Assembly (NCBI GenBank): GCA_022750055.1
Contig: JAKIWL010000001.1
Location: 186,001 to 250,000, forward strand
Length of the DNA: 64,000 nucleotides
Direction of reading: 5' to 3'
DNA from: Thermoplasmata archaeon
Lineage (GTDB): Archaea; Thermoplasmatota; Thermoplasmata; Lutacidiplasmatales; UBA184
Shown: positions 8,815 through 17,856 of the stretch, piece by piece
How positions within the stretch are numbered: position 1 is the stretch's first letter
How the letters are laid out: each line of letters begins with the position of its first letter
Program-made: the position numbers and the translations under genes
Notes under the pieces: model-generated
Seen by the model: the letters and a program-made list of their open reading frames with translations, nothing else
What the model was told of the DNA's origin: nothing
Database searches by the model: none

Positions 8815-9926
8815 ACCCCAAGCGCATCTCGGCCGACTTCCAGGTCTTCGCGAAGAACTACGTCCGCAACCCGGTCGCCCTGTTCTTCTCCCTGATCTTC
8901 CCGCTCATCCTGATCGGGATGTTCGGATTCATCTTCAGCGGGTCGAGCGGGCCGGTCACGGTCTACACCGAGAACCTCGACCACAACTCCAACGTTTCGA
9001 GGGCGTTCCTGAGCGCGCTCAACACCTCGAACGCGGTCCGGATCTCCGTCGTACCCCCGGTCACCGGTGGCAACGGCACCGCCGCCTTCGGCTCGTGGCT
9101 CGCGAGCAACGGGGATACCGTCGGGCTCGTGATCCCCGACGGGTTCGCTCGGGCTTACCAGACCGGGAACTCGACGACCCTGACGGTCTACACCGACCCG
9201 CAGGATGCGAGCGGTTCCGGGATCGCCCTGGGAGCGGTCAGCGGGGTCGCCAACGGCTTCAACCTGCAGGCGGCGCACGGTCGACCCATCGTGACCGCCA
9301 CGACGGCGAACGTCGGTTCGCAGGTGTTCAAGTACATCGACTATCTCGTCCCGGGCCTCATCGGATTCACGATCCTGACGAGTCCGATGTTCGCGATGGT
9401 GGACATCTCGAGCTCCTATCGGAAGGACCACATCTTCCGGGAGCTCTCCCTCACCCCGCTCACGAAGGGCGAATGGCTCACGGCGAAGATCCTGTGGTAC
9501 ATCCTCCTGACGATCGTCACGGCCCTGTTGATGCTCGCCGTCGGGACCCTCGCGTTCGGCGCGCACGTGGGTCTGACGGTCGAGGTGCTACCGTTCTTCA
9601 TCCTCGGGCCGTTCTTCTTCGTCTCGCTGGGCATGATCGCCGGCTCGGTCGCGAAGACGCCGGAGAGCGCGGCGGTCATCGGCAACGTGGTCACATTCCC
9701 GATGATGTTCCTGTCGGGGACCTTCTTCCCGGTGAGCGGATTCCCGCCGTTCCTGCAGACGATCGCCCACGCCCTTCCACTCTACTACGTCATCGACGGG
9801 ATGAACCAAGCGATCCTCTTCCACAACTACGGGGCCACGTTCGTGGCGGACCTCCTCGTCATCCTCGCATTGTGCATCGTCGCGTTCGTCGGGGCCATCC
9901 TATTGTTCAAGTGGCGGGACGAATGA
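8811..9926 (+). CDS. ABC-2 type transporter permease
   Basis: This 371-residue integral membrane protein has one helix near the N terminus (PVALFFSLIFPLILIGMFGF), an extracytoplasmic domain of about 140 residues, and five further helices from about residue 180 onward. The MFLSGTFFPVSGFPPFLQ segment before the last helix is typical of the DrrB/NodJ-like ABC-2 family. It is coupled to the ATPase by ATGA and to the flavin reductase by another ATGA. It probably exports a drug, lipid or polysaccharide, but nothing here identifies the cargo. Confidence 0.9.
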   Translation: MNPKRISADFQVFAKNYVRNPVALFFSLIFPLILIGMFGFIFSGSSGPVTVYTENLDHNSNVSRAFLSALNTSNAVRISVVPPVTGGNGTAAFGSWLASNGDTVGLVIPDGFARAYQTGNSTTLTVYTDPQDASGSGIALGAVSGVANGFNLQAAHGRPIVTATTANVGSQVFKYIDYLVPGLIGFTILTSPMFAMVDISSSYRKDHIFRELSLTPLTKGEWLTAKILWYILLTIVTALLMLAVGTLAFGAHVGLTVEVLPFFILGPFFFVSLGMIAGSVAKTPESAAVIGNVVTFPMMFLSGTFFPVSGFPPFLQTIAHALPLYYVIDGMNQAILFHNYGATFVADLLVILALCIVAFVGAILLFKWRDE

Positions 9927-10450
9927 CCGAGGCGGGCATCGATCCCGCGGGGTTCCGCCGACTCATGGCCCGATGGCCGACCGGGGTCGCCATCGTGACC
10001 ACCCGAGACGGACCTCACGACCACGGCCTCACGGTGAACTCCCTCCTCTCGGTGTCTCTGCACCCACCGACCCTCCTCCTCTCGCTCGGGGTCGAGGCCG
10101 ACTCCACGCCCGCCGTCGAGCGCTCGGGTCGGTTCGCCGCGAGCTTCCTCGCCCTGGGGCAGCGTTCCCTTTCCGAGCGATTCGCCCGGACGGTCCCCTC
10201 GGCGGAGAAATTCCGGGACCTGCCGGTCGACCGGAGCCCCTCGGGTCTCGCCCTCGTGCCCGGAGCCGTGGCCCGGCTCGAGTGCCGAGTCCGATCGGTC
10301 GTTCCGGTGCTCGACCATCGCCTCGTGCTCGGTGAGGTCGTCTGGCTCGAGCCGGGCCCGGACGCGAGCCCCCTCCTATTCCATCGCAGTTCCTACGCCG
10401 AAGACGACGGACCACAGCGATTGCGGCTGCCGGCTCCGCCGCCTCCCTGA
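9923..10450 (+). CDS. Flavin reductase-like FMN-binding protein
   Basis: This 175-residue protein carries the split-barrel flavin reductase domain, seen in FRRLMARWPTGVAIVTTRDG, the GLTVNSLLSVSLHPP motif and the late DHRLVLGEVVWLE strand. Family members reduce FMN with NAD(P)H for a partner oxygenase or act as free flavoproteins. No oxygenase is adjacent. The start ATG overlaps the permease stop by 4 bases, so it is part of the same transcript, although a functional link to the exporter is not obvious. Confidence 0.88.
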   Translation: MTEAGIDPAGFRRLMARWPTGVAIVTTRDGPHDHGLTVNSLLSVSLHPPTLLLSLGVEADSTPAVERSGRFAASFLALGQRSLSERFARTVPSAEKFRDLPVDRSPSGLALVPGAVARLECRVRSVVPVLDHRLVLGEVVWLEPGPDASPLLFHRSSYAEDDGPQRLRLPAPPPP

Positions 10451-10504
10451 GCGGCGCCGATCGGCCCCGCCAGACCTAAGAACGGCGCCCGAAGTACGGT
10501 CGCG

Positions 10505-11452
10505 ATGGCGCCTTCCGCGGAACCCCGCCGGGCCCGGGTCGTCGTCGTGGGCAGCGGCCCCGCGGGCCTGACGGCGGCCCTCTACCTCGCCCGGGCCGAG
10601 CTCGGACCGGTGGTCGTCGGCGGAGTCCCCTCGGGCGGCCAGCTGATGCTGACGACCGACGTGGAGAACTACCCCGGATTCCCTGAGGGGATCCAGGGCC
10701 CCGAGCTGATCGAGCGCTTCCGCAAGCAGGCCGAGCGGTTCGGCACGCAGTTCATCGACGCGAACGTCACGCGCGTTGACCTGTCCCGTCGCCCCTTCCA
10801 CCTCGAGCTCGGCGCGGCGGGCGCGCTGCTCGCCGACGCCCTCGTCATCGCGACGGGGGCGGATGCCCGGTGGCTCAATCTGCCCTCCGAGCAGACCCTG
10901 CGGGGCCACGGCGTTTCGGCCTGCGCGACCTGCGACGGGTTCTTCTTCAAGGGGGTCCCGGTCGCCTGCGTGGGCGGAGGCGACTCCGCGATGGAGGAGG
11001 CGACGTTCCTGACGAAGTTCGCGAGCCACGTGACCGTGATCCATCGGAAGAGCGAGCTACGAGCCAGCCGGATCATGCAGGATCGGGCGCGCGCGAACCC
11101 GAAGATCTCCTTCCTCTTCGATTCGGAGGTCGTGGAGGTCCTCGGGGAAAGGTCGGTCACGGGGCTCAAAGTGCGGCGCCTTCCAAACGGTCCCGTGAGC
11201 GAGCTCGCCGTGAAGGGTCTGTTCGTGGCCATCGGACACGACCCGGCCACGGGCGTATTCCGAGGCGCTCTCGAGCTCGACTCGAAGGGCTACATCGCCA
11301 CCCATTCGATCACGCGCACCAGCGTCGAGGGTGTGTTCGCAGCGGGCGACGTGTACGACCACCGGTACCGTCAAGCCGTCAGCGCGGCCGGGCTCGGTTG
11401 CATGGCCGCGCTGGACGCCGAGCGTTTCCTGTCCGAACACCCCGCGGCCTAG
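10505..11452 (+). CDS. trxB: Thioredoxin reductase
   Basis: This 315-residue cytosolic flavoenzyme reduces thioredoxin or a similar disulfide protein. It has the FAD motif [17 protein letters not shown], the conserved [19 protein letters not shown], the redox pair CATC at about residues 140-143, the nucleotide motif [10 protein letters not shown] and the C-terminal AAGDVYD. The length is typical. Acceptors in this window could include the thioredoxin-dependent arsenate reductase at 38024-38473. A TATA-like acctaag lies about 25-32 bases before the ATG. Confidence 0.94.
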   Translation: MAPSAEPRRARVVVVGSGPAGLTAALYLARAELGPVVVGGVPSGGQLMLTTDVENYPGFPEGIQGPELIERFRKQAERFGTQFIDANVTRVDLSRRPFHLELGAAGALLADALVIATGADARWLNLPSEQTLRGHGVSACATCDGFFFKGVPVACVGGGDSAMEEATFLTKFASHVTVIHRKSELRASRIMQDRARANPKISFLFDSEVVEVLGERSVTGLKVRRLPNGPVSELAVKGLFVAIGHDPATGVFRGALELDSKGYIATHSITRTSVEGVFAAGDVYDHRYRQAVSAAGLGCMAALDAERFLSEHPAA

Positions 11453-11465
11453 CGGTCGGCCGTCC

Positions 11466-11966
11466 GTGCGGCAGTCCCACCCGGGTGGCGTGGACGAGGA
11501 GGGACGGGAGTCGGGCTGGCTTTTCGTCCGCCTCTTCGTGACCACCTTCCCCCCCCTGGCCGTCCTGGCCGGCGCCATCGGTCTGCTGCTCGTCGAAACC
11601 AGTACGCGACTCTCGTGGGTCGCGGTCCCGGCCCTCGTCGCGATCGCCGCGGTCCTCTCCGCGGTCCACGCCCGGACCGAGCTCTCCGCCTATCCGGTCC
11701 GCATCACCTTGAGCCCGTTCGGACTTTCGCTTACCTACGCGACGTTCCATATCGAGGCGCCCTGGGAGGATTGGACCCCGATCGGGCGCAGTCGGATGAC
11801 CGGCGGAGTGGCCCTGCGGGCCCGGTGGGGTTCGCCAAGGGGCTATTTCGTGACCCCGGGGCAGGCTCGGCACCTGTACCGATACCCCGCCCGTCCCCCT
11901 TGGCCGGACACGGCCGAACTGTTCACCCGACTCGAACCACCCACCGTGGGACCCCCCGTTTCCTGA
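11466..11966 (+). CDS. Membrane protein with PH-like C-terminal domain
   Basis: This protein of about 166 residues has two adjacent membrane helices (about 18-65) followed by a beta-rich domain of roughly 90 residues (ITLSPFGLSLTY, then a tryptophan-rich APWEDW turn). That layout resembles bacterial PH/YcxB-like membrane proteins, but the match is structural guesswork. The GTG at 11466 is the first sensible start after the trxB stop. The GTG at 11490 is also possible. A similar two-helix plus beta-domain layout is seen in the protein at 55381-55935. Confidence 0.6.
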   Translation: MRQSHPGGVDEEGRESGWLFVRLFVTTFPPLAVLAGAIGLLLVETSTRLSWVAVPALVAIAAVLSAVHARTELSAYPVRITLSPFGLSLTYATFHIEAPWEDWTPIGRSRMTGGVALRARWGSPRGYFVTPGQARHLYRYPARPPWPDTAELFTRLEPPTVGPPVS

Positions 11967-12078
11967 TCCCCACCGACCCGAGCCGCCGGAATCCGGTGCC
12001 ATCCTCCCGGCGGCGTGGCGTCCCGGGTGGAATCCTGAGAGGACGAGCTGCCCGACGAGACTTCGTCGGCGGCGAACG

Positions 12079-12086
12079 CTTTATTA
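12079..12086 (+). promoter_or_regulatory. TATA box of the ferredoxin gene
   Basis: The string ctttatta lies 24-31 bases before the ATG at 12110. This is a textbook archaeal core promoter for a leaderless message covering the ferredoxin and geranylgeranyl reductase genes. Confidence 0.65.
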
Positions 12087-12109
12087 CGGTTCGGCCCCGT
12101 CCAACCGTG

Positions 12110-12310
12110 ATGCCGGCCCTCAGCGGCAAGAAGAGCCTGCACATCGAGTCGAGCGGGCAGCTGTGCATCTACTGCGGGGCCTGCGTCGGGGTCTGCCCAC
12201 TGAACTGCATCTACCTGGACGAGACGCGGATCACGTTCGACGAACGGATCTGCACGCGCTGCGAGATCTGCGTGAAGGCGTGTCCCGTCGGCGCGATCGA
12301 GATCGGGTGA
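12110..12310 (+). CDS. Two-cluster [4Fe-4S] ferredoxin
   Basis: This 66-residue ferredoxin has two complete CxxCxxCxxxCP motifs: CIYCGACVGVCP and CTRCEICVKACP. It is a low-potential electron carrier. It ends 34 bases before the geranylgeranyl reductase gene, and archaeal enzymes of that type can use ferredoxin for lipid saturation, so this protein is the likely donor. Homology begins at the ATG at 12110, which has a TATA box at the right distance. The frame upstream of it is open but not protein-like. Confidence 0.92.
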   Translation: MPALSGKKSLHIESSGQLCIYCGACVGVCPLNCIYLDETRITFDERICTRCEICVKACPVGAIEIG

Positions 12311-12344
12311 GACCGGTCGCGTCCGGAAGGGAACGGGGATCAGC

Positions 12345-13532
12345 GTGAAGGACCTAACGACGGACGTCCTGGTGGTCGGGGCTGGACCCGCCGGCTCGAT
12401 GACCGCGAAGTGGGCCGCGAAGAGCGGTGCGAGGGTCCTCATGATCGAAAAGCGCCAGGAGATCGGCAGTCCTGTGCGCTGCGGCGAGGGGATGAGCAAG
12501 GATTGGCTCAAGGAGGTCGGGATCAAACCCGGCAAGTGGGTCAACGTCGAAGTGGAAGGGGCGCGCATCTACTCCCCCAGCGAGAAGGTCCTCGAGATCA
12601 ACGAACGGAACGCCGGGAACGAGGTCGGCTACGTGGTCGAACGCGACGGGTTCGACAAGGCGCTCGCGATCGACGCGGCGAACGCGGGCGTGGAGATCCG
12701 CCTCAAGACCGCAGCGACCCAGGTACTTCGGGAAGGCGGCCGCGTCGTCGGCGTTCGGGCGAAGCAGTTCGGCGAGCCGTTCGAGATCCGGGCTCCGGTG
12801 ACCATCGGGGCGGACGGTTTCGAATCCCAGGTGGGCCGGTGGGCCGGGCTCCCGACGAACCTCACGCTGAAGGACATGGATTCCTGCCTGCAGTACCGGA
12901 TGACCGACGTGGACTGCGATGTCCGATACTGCGATTTCTACCTCGGTTCGGTCGCTCCGGGCGGCTACGTATGGATCTTCCCGAAGGACACCGGACTTGC
13001 CAACGTCGGGATCGGGGTACAGCTATCCAAGATCCAGGGGATGGCCGAGGCGCGCAAGTACCTCGACGCCTGGATCGCCAAACACCCCGCCTACTCGAAG
13101 GGAAAGACGATCGACGTCGTAGGCGGCGGGGTCTCGATCGCTCCGCCGATCCGGCAGGCGGCCGCCGACGGGATCATGCTCGTCGGGGACGCGGCCCGGA
13201 TGATCGACCCGCTGACCGGCGGTGGCATCGCGAACGGTTGCATCGCCGGGAAGATCTGCGGGGAGGTCGCGGCCGAGGCGGCCCTCGCGAAGACCCCGAC
13301 GAAGGAGTTCTTCCAGAAGTACGAGAAGGGGTGGCGGGGCCGTCTCGAGGAGAAGCTCTACCGCAACTGGCTCGCCAAGGAGAAGCTCTGCTCGCTCTCC
13401 GATGAGACGTTCGACAAGGTCGTGGATGCGCTCGAGGGGGTCAAGCTCGAGAAGCTGTCCGTCCACAACATCCTGAAGGCGGTCCATACGAAGTATCCCG
13501 AGATCACCCGCGAGTTCGAATCCTTCCTGTAG
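12345..13532 (+). CDS. Geranylgeranyl reductase family flavoprotein (archaeal lipid saturation)
   Basis: This 395-residue FAD enzyme should reduce the double bonds of geranylgeranyl chains in archaeal membrane lipids. It has the N-terminal VVGAGPAGSMTAKWAAKSG dinucleotide motif and the CGEG active-site element near residue 46. It also has the family hallmark YVWIFPKDTGLANVGIG (about 205-221) and the FAD-binding VGDAARMIDPLTGGGI. The start is GTG. It lies in one transcript with the upstream ferredoxin, its plausible electron donor, and with the two unknown genes downstream. Confidence 0.93.
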   Translation: MKDLTTDVLVVGAGPAGSMTAKWAAKSGARVLMIEKRQEIGSPVRCGEGMSKDWLKEVGIKPGKWVNVEVEGARIYSPSEKVLEINERNAGNEVGYVVERDGFDKALAIDAANAGVEIRLKTAATQVLREGGRVVGVRAKQFGEPFEIRAPVTIGADGFESQVGRWAGLPTNLTLKDMDSCLQYRMTDVDCDVRYCDFYLGSVAPGGYVWIFPKDTGLANVGIGVQLSKIQGMAEARKYLDAWIAKHPAYSKGKTIDVVGGGVSIAPPIRQAAADGIMLVGDAARMIDPLTGGGIANGCIAGKICGEVAAEAALAKTPTKEFFQKYEKGWRGRLEEKLYRNWLAKEKLCSLSDETFDKVVDALEGVKLEKLSVHNILKAVHTKYPEITREFESFL

Positions 13533-13543
13533 GCGATCGGTCG

Positions 13544-14188
13544 ATGCCCGGCGCTCCGAACAGTCCCCCCAAGACGGCGGCCCCGGCCTCCCCCGGCCCG
13601 ACCGACATCGAGCGCAAGGTCCTTCGGCGGCTCGCGCCCTCGCGCGTCGCGCTTCAGCTCGACCTGTGGAAAGGAGCGCCCGCGCGCGACCTCGTCGATC
13701 CGTTCGCCCGAGCCGAGTCGCTGTACGAGACCGGCGATTTCCGCGGCTCCGATTCGGCCCTCGACCAGCTCTCCGTGCGCTTCGCCGAGCCCCGGTGGCC
13801 GACCCTGCCCGAGCCGTTCCGAGGGCTCCGGGTCCGGATCCCCGCCCCGATGCCTCCCCACTACGACCCGGAGTTCACCCTTCCCCCAGAGGAGAAGGAG
13901 TCCCGGCGCCAGCGGAGGGAGGCGGACCTGCAGCTCTCTCTCGCGAGGGCCTCGGTCGACTGGGCGGGCAGCCACCAGCTCGTGATCAGTGACCTCACCG
14001 AGCCGCTTCAACGCGCCGAAGCGGCCCTGCTCGCTTCGGGCCCGTCGCCGCCATTCTGGACGGACGTCGACCTCGTCTGGTCGACGTTGCGCTCCCGAGT
14101 CCCCGCGCCGACCGGCCCGGTTCGCGCAGCGCCGGCGGCCCCGCCCGCGAGCGCCGCGGCGGCCGTCGCCTCTCCCGACGAACCGTGA
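13544..14188 (+). CDS. Hypothetical protein downstream of geranylgeranyl reductase
   Basis: This 214-residue soluble protein is not recognised. Its ends are low-complexity and Pro/Ala-rich. The middle (about 25-185) is helical, with the segments FARAESLYETGDFRGSDSAL and ADLQLSLARASVDWAG resembling TPR-like or coiled helices. It starts 11 bases after the reductase stop and its stop overlaps the next gene's GTG by 4 bases, so it is in the same operon. No function is assigned. Confidence 0.7.
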   Translation: MPGAPNSPPKTAAPASPGPTDIERKVLRRLAPSRVALQLDLWKGAPARDLVDPFARAESLYETGDFRGSDSALDQLSVRFAEPRWPTLPEPFRGLRVRIPAPMPPHYDPEFTLPPEEKESRRQRREADLQLSLARASVDWAGSHQLVISDLTEPLQRAEAALLASGPSPPFWTDVDLVWSTLRSRVPAPTGPVRAAPAAPPASAAAAVASPDEP

Positions 14189-14727
14189 GACGATCTCCTC
14201 CGCCTCGACACCGGCTGACCGAGGCGGAGGTCGCCGGATTCCGGGAGGGAGTCGCCCACGCGCTCCGGGAACGCCGACGGAACGGGGACCCCGACCCGGG
14301 GTCGGAGTCCGACCTCGCGGCCGCCGACCGGGAGCTCGCGGCCCATTCGCTGCGGAGCGCCGAGACCCTCCTCGTCGGGATCCACGACCGGCTGAGGGCC
14401 GCCCAGCCTGAGACGGAAGTAACCGACCGACCCCGGGGACTCGTCTCGTTCGTCGCGTCGGGGCCGCCCGACCAACCGGTGCCCGCGGAGGAGGACCGCC
14501 TGCGTAACCGGATCCTGCTCGTGACCCGCCTCGCGGCGGTGCGCCGTCGGTCGGGGGCCGAAGTGGCCGAGACGCTCGCAACGCTCGCCTCGGCGTTCGC
14601 CGCGTTGGAGCGGGGGGATCGGTCGACCGCGCGCTCCCTCGTCGACGCCGCGACCGACCAGATCGACCGATCGGTCGTCCGCGGATCGGAGCGCTCCGGC
14701 CGCGAGCCGGTCGCTCGCGACCGTTAA
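14185..14727 (+). CDS. Hypothetical helical protein
   Basis: This 180-residue, charged, Ala/Arg/Glu-rich protein has no membrane segment or known motif. Predicted helices dominate (AEVAGFREGVAHALRERRRN, AETLATLASAFAALERGD). It is coupled to the preceding unknown gene by a GTGA overlap. The pair may work together, since both look like helical scaffold proteins, but no role can be stated. Confidence 0.65.
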   Translation: MRRSPPPRHRLTEAEVAGFREGVAHALRERRRNGDPDPGSESDLAAADRELAAHSLRSAETLLVGIHDRLRAAQPETEVTDRPRGLVSFVASGPPDQPVPAEEDRLRNRILLVTRLAAVRRRSGAEVAETLATLASAFAALERGDRSTARSLVDAATDQIDRSVVRGSERSGREPVARDR

Positions 14728-14756
14728 GAGGCCCTACCGGACTGACCGAGAGCGCG

Positions 14757-15755
14757 ATGGCCCGCCTCTCCACCTTCTCGATCGTCGCCGCGGACCCGAA
14801 GCGAGGGGAATGGGGGATCGCGGTCCAGTCGCGGTTCATCGCGGTGGGGGCGGTGGTCCCGTGGGCCGAAGCGAGCGTCGGCGCCGTCGCGACCCAGGCG
14901 CTAGCGAACGTGCGCTACGGGCCCGAGGCGCTCGAACTCCTGCGGAGCGGCGCGGCACCCGAATCCGTGGTCCGTACGCTCACGAGCGCGGACCCGCTAC
15001 GGGAGGAGCGACAGTTCGGCCTGGTCGATGCGACCGGCCGGTCCGCCTCCTTCACGGGGGCGAAGTGCCTACCGTGGGCCGGACACGAGGTCGGTCCCGG
15101 GTTCGCCTGCCAGGGGAACATCCTCTACGGTCCCGAGGTGGTCCGGGGGATGGCCCGTGCCTTCGTCTCGACCCCCGGCGACCTGCCGGAACGGCTCCTC
15201 GCCTCCCTCGCGGCCGGTCAACGCGAAGGTGGAGACCGCCGTGGGATGCAATCGGCTTCCCTGCTGGTCGTCCGAGCGGCGGGGGGCTACGGCCGGGGGA
15301 ACGACCGTTGGATCGACCTGCGCGTCGACGACCACCCGAGCCCGATCGAGGAGTTGAAGCGCATGTTCAAGATCTACGACCTGACCCTCCTCGAACGGGA
15401 GGACCCGGCGACCCTCGTCCCGATCACCCCGGAGATCGCCGGGGTCCTCCAGCAGCATCTCGGGGTCCTCGGCTTCTATTCCGGCCGGCTTACTTCCACC
15501 TGGGACGCGCCAACGGCCGCGGCGTTCACCAAGTTCCTGAACGAGAACAACTTCGAGGGGAAGGCCCGCACGGACGGCCGGATCTGGCCGTCCGTGCTCG
15601 ACCAGCTGCAGGAGCGCGCGGGACGGGAGGTCACGCGCCGGACCACCACCGCCCCAATCCAAACCGGAGCGCTCTCGCGAGGCCCGGGCGCCGCCCCATC
15701 GGGAGGGAGTCCATCGCCGACGACGAACCGAAAGGGTCGCGACCGGCCGAGCTGA
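14757..15755 (+). CDS. DUF1028 protein with C-terminal peptidoglycan-binding-like domain
   Basis: This 332-residue protein starts with the DUF1028 fold (about 1-210): STFSIVAADPKRGEWGIAVQSR, the ATQALANVRYGPEAL block and FACQGNILYGPEVV. DUF1028 resembles Ntn-hydrolases, but its reaction is not established. Residues about 225-285 match the small helical domain that follows DUF1028 in many homologues and resembles peptidoglycan-binding domain 2. Archaea lack peptidoglycan, so another ligand is likely. The C-terminal 50 residues are disordered. A TATA-like gttaagag lies 28-35 bases upstream. Confidence 0.85.
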   Translation: MARLSTFSIVAADPKRGEWGIAVQSRFIAVGAVVPWAEASVGAVATQALANVRYGPEALELLRSGAAPESVVRTLTSADPLREERQFGLVDATGRSASFTGAKCLPWAGHEVGPGFACQGNILYGPEVVRGMARAFVSTPGDLPERLLASLAAGQREGGDRRGMQSASLLVVRAAGGYGRGNDRWIDLRVDDHPSPIEELKRMFKIYDLTLLEREDPATLVPITPEIAGVLQQHLGVLGFYSGRLTSTWDAPTAAAFTKFLNENNFEGKARTDGRIWPSVLDQLQERAGREVTRRTTTAPIQTGALSRGPGAAPSGGSPSPTTNRKGRDRPS

Positions 15756-15985
15756 GCGTCCGCCTGGAGCGGCGCTACGGCTCGGCCGACCTCGCGGCCC
15801 GGATCGTCGACGCCGTGGCCGTGGACGACCCGGGATCGCTATCCATCCGGCGGACCGAGGACCGGGTCGTGATCGGGGTAGAGGGCTCGAACCCGGCGTC
15901 CCTCCGACGCACGCTCGACGACCTCCTGGCGTGCCTGGGGGTCGCCGAACGGACCGCGGGATTGGTCAAGCGGTCGAGCCGCTAG
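15713..15985 (+). CDS. KEOPS complex Pcc1-like subunit (non-canonical start)
   Basis: About 90 residues match Pcc1, the dimerising KEOPS subunit needed for the t6A modification of tRNA: an SVRLERRYGSADLAARIVDAV helix region and the diagnostic SLRRTLDDLLACLG near the end. No ATG, GTG or TTG is available in frame near the domain start. The best translation signal is a ggaggg Shine-Dalgarno-like string followed by ATC at 15713. A CTG at 15750 is the only other near candidate. The 5' end overlaps DUF1028 and the 3' end overlaps the oppositely transcribed ETF gene by 20 bases. Confidence 0.65.
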   Translation: MADDEPKGSRPAELSVRLERRYGSADLAARIVDAVAVDDPGSLSIRRTEDRVVIGVEGSNPASLRRTLDDLLACLGVAERTAGLVKRSSR

Positions 15986-17807
15986 CGCCGGATCCCGAGT
16001 CCGCGAACCGGACGCGCAGGGCGGCGATCAAGGGGGGAAGCGCCTCCTCCCAGGTCGCCACGAGGCCGACGTCCACCGAGGGGAAAACGGGGGCCTGAGG
16101 GTCGGGGTTGATCGCGAGGATCTGGCCGGCCCTCTTCCACCCTACGAGATGATTAGGGGAGCCTCTCACACCGGCGAGGATGACCAGGTGTGGGGCGGCA
16201 GAGCGACCGGTGAGGCCGACCTGAAGTCGTCGAGGGACCCAGCCGGAATCGACGACCCGCCGGGTCGCCGCGATCGCCCAGCCGGTCCCTTCCACCAGAC
16301 GACGGACTCGCTCGATCCCCAGGGGGCCCCCGATGCCCACGCCGACCGAGACCGCGACCCGCGCTCGATCGAGGTCGCCGTACCCCTCCAGGGGCTCGAC
16401 CCCCCGGTCGATCGGTTCGAGCTCCGTCGGACCGTCCGAGGGCGCAACGGTCGTCTCCGAGATCGCACCCTCGGCCGACTCGATGCGCCCGCCAAACACC
16501 CCCGGGCGCACGGTGGCAAGGCTCGGACGGGTCCGCGAGACAACGGCGGCGGTCGCGTTCCCCCCGAACGCCGGCTTCGACCAGAGGATCGACCCGTCCG
16601 GGGCTCGCTCCACGGAGATCGCGTCGCCGGTCAGTCCGAGACCGAGCCGCGCGGCGACGCGGCCGGCCACCTCCCGCCCGAAATCGCTCGAAAGGAACCA
16701 GCCGGCTTCGAAACGGGTCCGGCTGAGCAGGATGTGCTCGACGCCGAGCGCCGCGGTCCGTCCCTCGACGGTCGGGCCCGGTACGGAGGCGGTGAACAGT
16801 TCGACCGCTCCCGCTCGACCGAGCCGGATGCGATCCTCCTCGCTCGGTGGCGACCCGACCCAGACCGCGGCGGGAGGAAGGCCGAGCGCACTCCACGATT
16901 CCGACAGCATCGGGAGCGAGCGCTCCTCGAGTCGTCCGTCGCCCCCGCTGACGAGGACGAGGGAGCACAGCGCGCCGGGACGTGCCCGTGCCATCCCCGC
17001 CGGGGCGCCTCCCGTCCGGGATCCCGCCCCCTGGGTCTCGTTCAGGATCGCGACCGCTTGGGCGATCCGTGCACCGAGGGGCCCTGAGTTCAGGACCACA
17101 CCGCGACGCCGGCTGGATTCGGAGCGGACCGAAACTACGCGCGTCGGCGAGCCTTCCGACCCGACCAATCCCGACGGCATGTCGAGTTCCCGGAGGGACA
17201 CCACCTCGACCGGTCGGGAGGCCGCGGTCTGGCGTTCTCCCTCGGTCGGGTGGACGATCTTCGTCGCCTTCTCACCCACCGAGACGACGCAGGGCGGTCT
17301 GACTCGCCAACGGCTCCAGCCCTCCTCCGTATCCTGGGTGACCCGCAACGCCCCCGAGTCGCCGTCCCACTCGACCCGGCGAGCCGACCCGACGAGGGGG
17401 ACCTGGCGGAGTGCGGCGATCTCGGCCGGGACCTGCCCCGTCTCCCCATCGGTGCTTCGGGCTCCGAGGAGGACGACCTCCGAACCCCACGCGCCGAGCA
17501 GGCGGGTCAACACGCGCGCCGTGACCAGGGTATCCGAGCCGGCGAGCGCCGGATCGCTCACCAGACTCACTCGGTCCGCGCCGAGTGCGAACGCCTCGGC
17601 GAGGACCGGGGCGGCCGCGAGGGGGCCCATCGAGGCGACCGAAACGCGGTCCCCCGGTCGTCGAAGGTCGAGCGCGACTCGGAGCGCCCGCTGGTCGAAC
17701 GGGTTCAGGAACAGGTCCACCCCGGCGCGCACGGCGTTCAATCGCAGCGCATCGTACCCGAGGGCCTCGTGGTCCGGGACCACCTTGATCAGGACGGCGA
17801 GCTCCAC
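15966..17807 (-). CDS. Fused electron transfer flavoprotein, beta-alpha
   Basis: This 613-residue protein joins EtfB (about 1-250, starting ELAVLIKVVPDHEAL, with the AMP/FAD-type GARSTDGETGQVPAEIA) to EtfA (about 290-600). The C-terminal FAD site is intact: QVGLTGRSAAPHLVILAG, then HLVGWKRAGQILAINPDPQAP. The ETF carries electrons from acyl-CoA or other dehydrogenases to the quinone pool. Single-chain fusions are known in some archaea. No ETF-quinone oxidoreductase or dehydrogenase is adjacent. The GTG start has an upstream ggagag string. The gene is divergent from the CPBP protease, with only 34 bases between them. Confidence 0.92.
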   Translation of the reverse strand: MELAVLIKVVPDHEALGYDALRLNAVRAGVDLFLNPFDQRALRVALDLRRPGDRVSVASMGPLAAAPVLAEAFALGADRVSLVSDPALAGSDTLVTARVLTRLLGAWGSEVVLLGARSTDGETGQVPAEIAALRQVPLVGSARRVEWDGDSGALRVTQDTEEGWSRWRVRPPCVVSVGEKATKIVHPTEGERQTAASRPVEVVSLRELDMPSGLVGSEGSPTRVVSVRSESSRRRGVVLNSGPLGARIAQAVAILNETQGAGSRTGGAPAGMARARPGALCSLVLVSGGDGRLEERSLPMLSESWSALGLPPAAVWVGSPPSEEDRIRLGRAGAVELFTASVPGPTVEGRTAALGVEHILLSRTRFEAGWFLSSDFGREVAGRVAARLGLGLTGDAISVERAPDGSILWSKPAFGGNATAAVVSRTRPSLATVRPGVFGGRIESAEGAISETTVAPSDGPTELEPIDRGVEPLEGYGDLDRARVAVSVGVGIGGPLGIERVRRLVEGTGWAIAATRRVVDSGWVPRRLQVGLTGRSAAPHLVILAGVRGSPNHLVGWKRAGQILAINPDPQAPVFPSVDVGLVATWEEALPPLIAALRVRFADSGSGASGSTA

Positions 17808-17840
17808 GGGAATCTCTCCGACCCGGCTCTCGGCCGAGGC

Positions 17841-17856
17841 TATGTATCGTTATTCG
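17841..17856. promoter_or_regulatory. Shared AT-rich promoter element between divergent genes
   Basis: The 16 bases tatgtatcgttattcg are the only AT-rich sequence in the gap between the ETF gene and the CPBP gene. They lie about 34-49 bases before the ETF start and 13-28 bases before a GTG at 17869, so they may act in both directions. Confidence 0.4.

Noticed and set aside
9416-9824. Frames opposite the ABC-2 permease
   Set aside because: Short and motif-free. The permease reading frame is supported by membrane helices and 4-base couplings on both sides.
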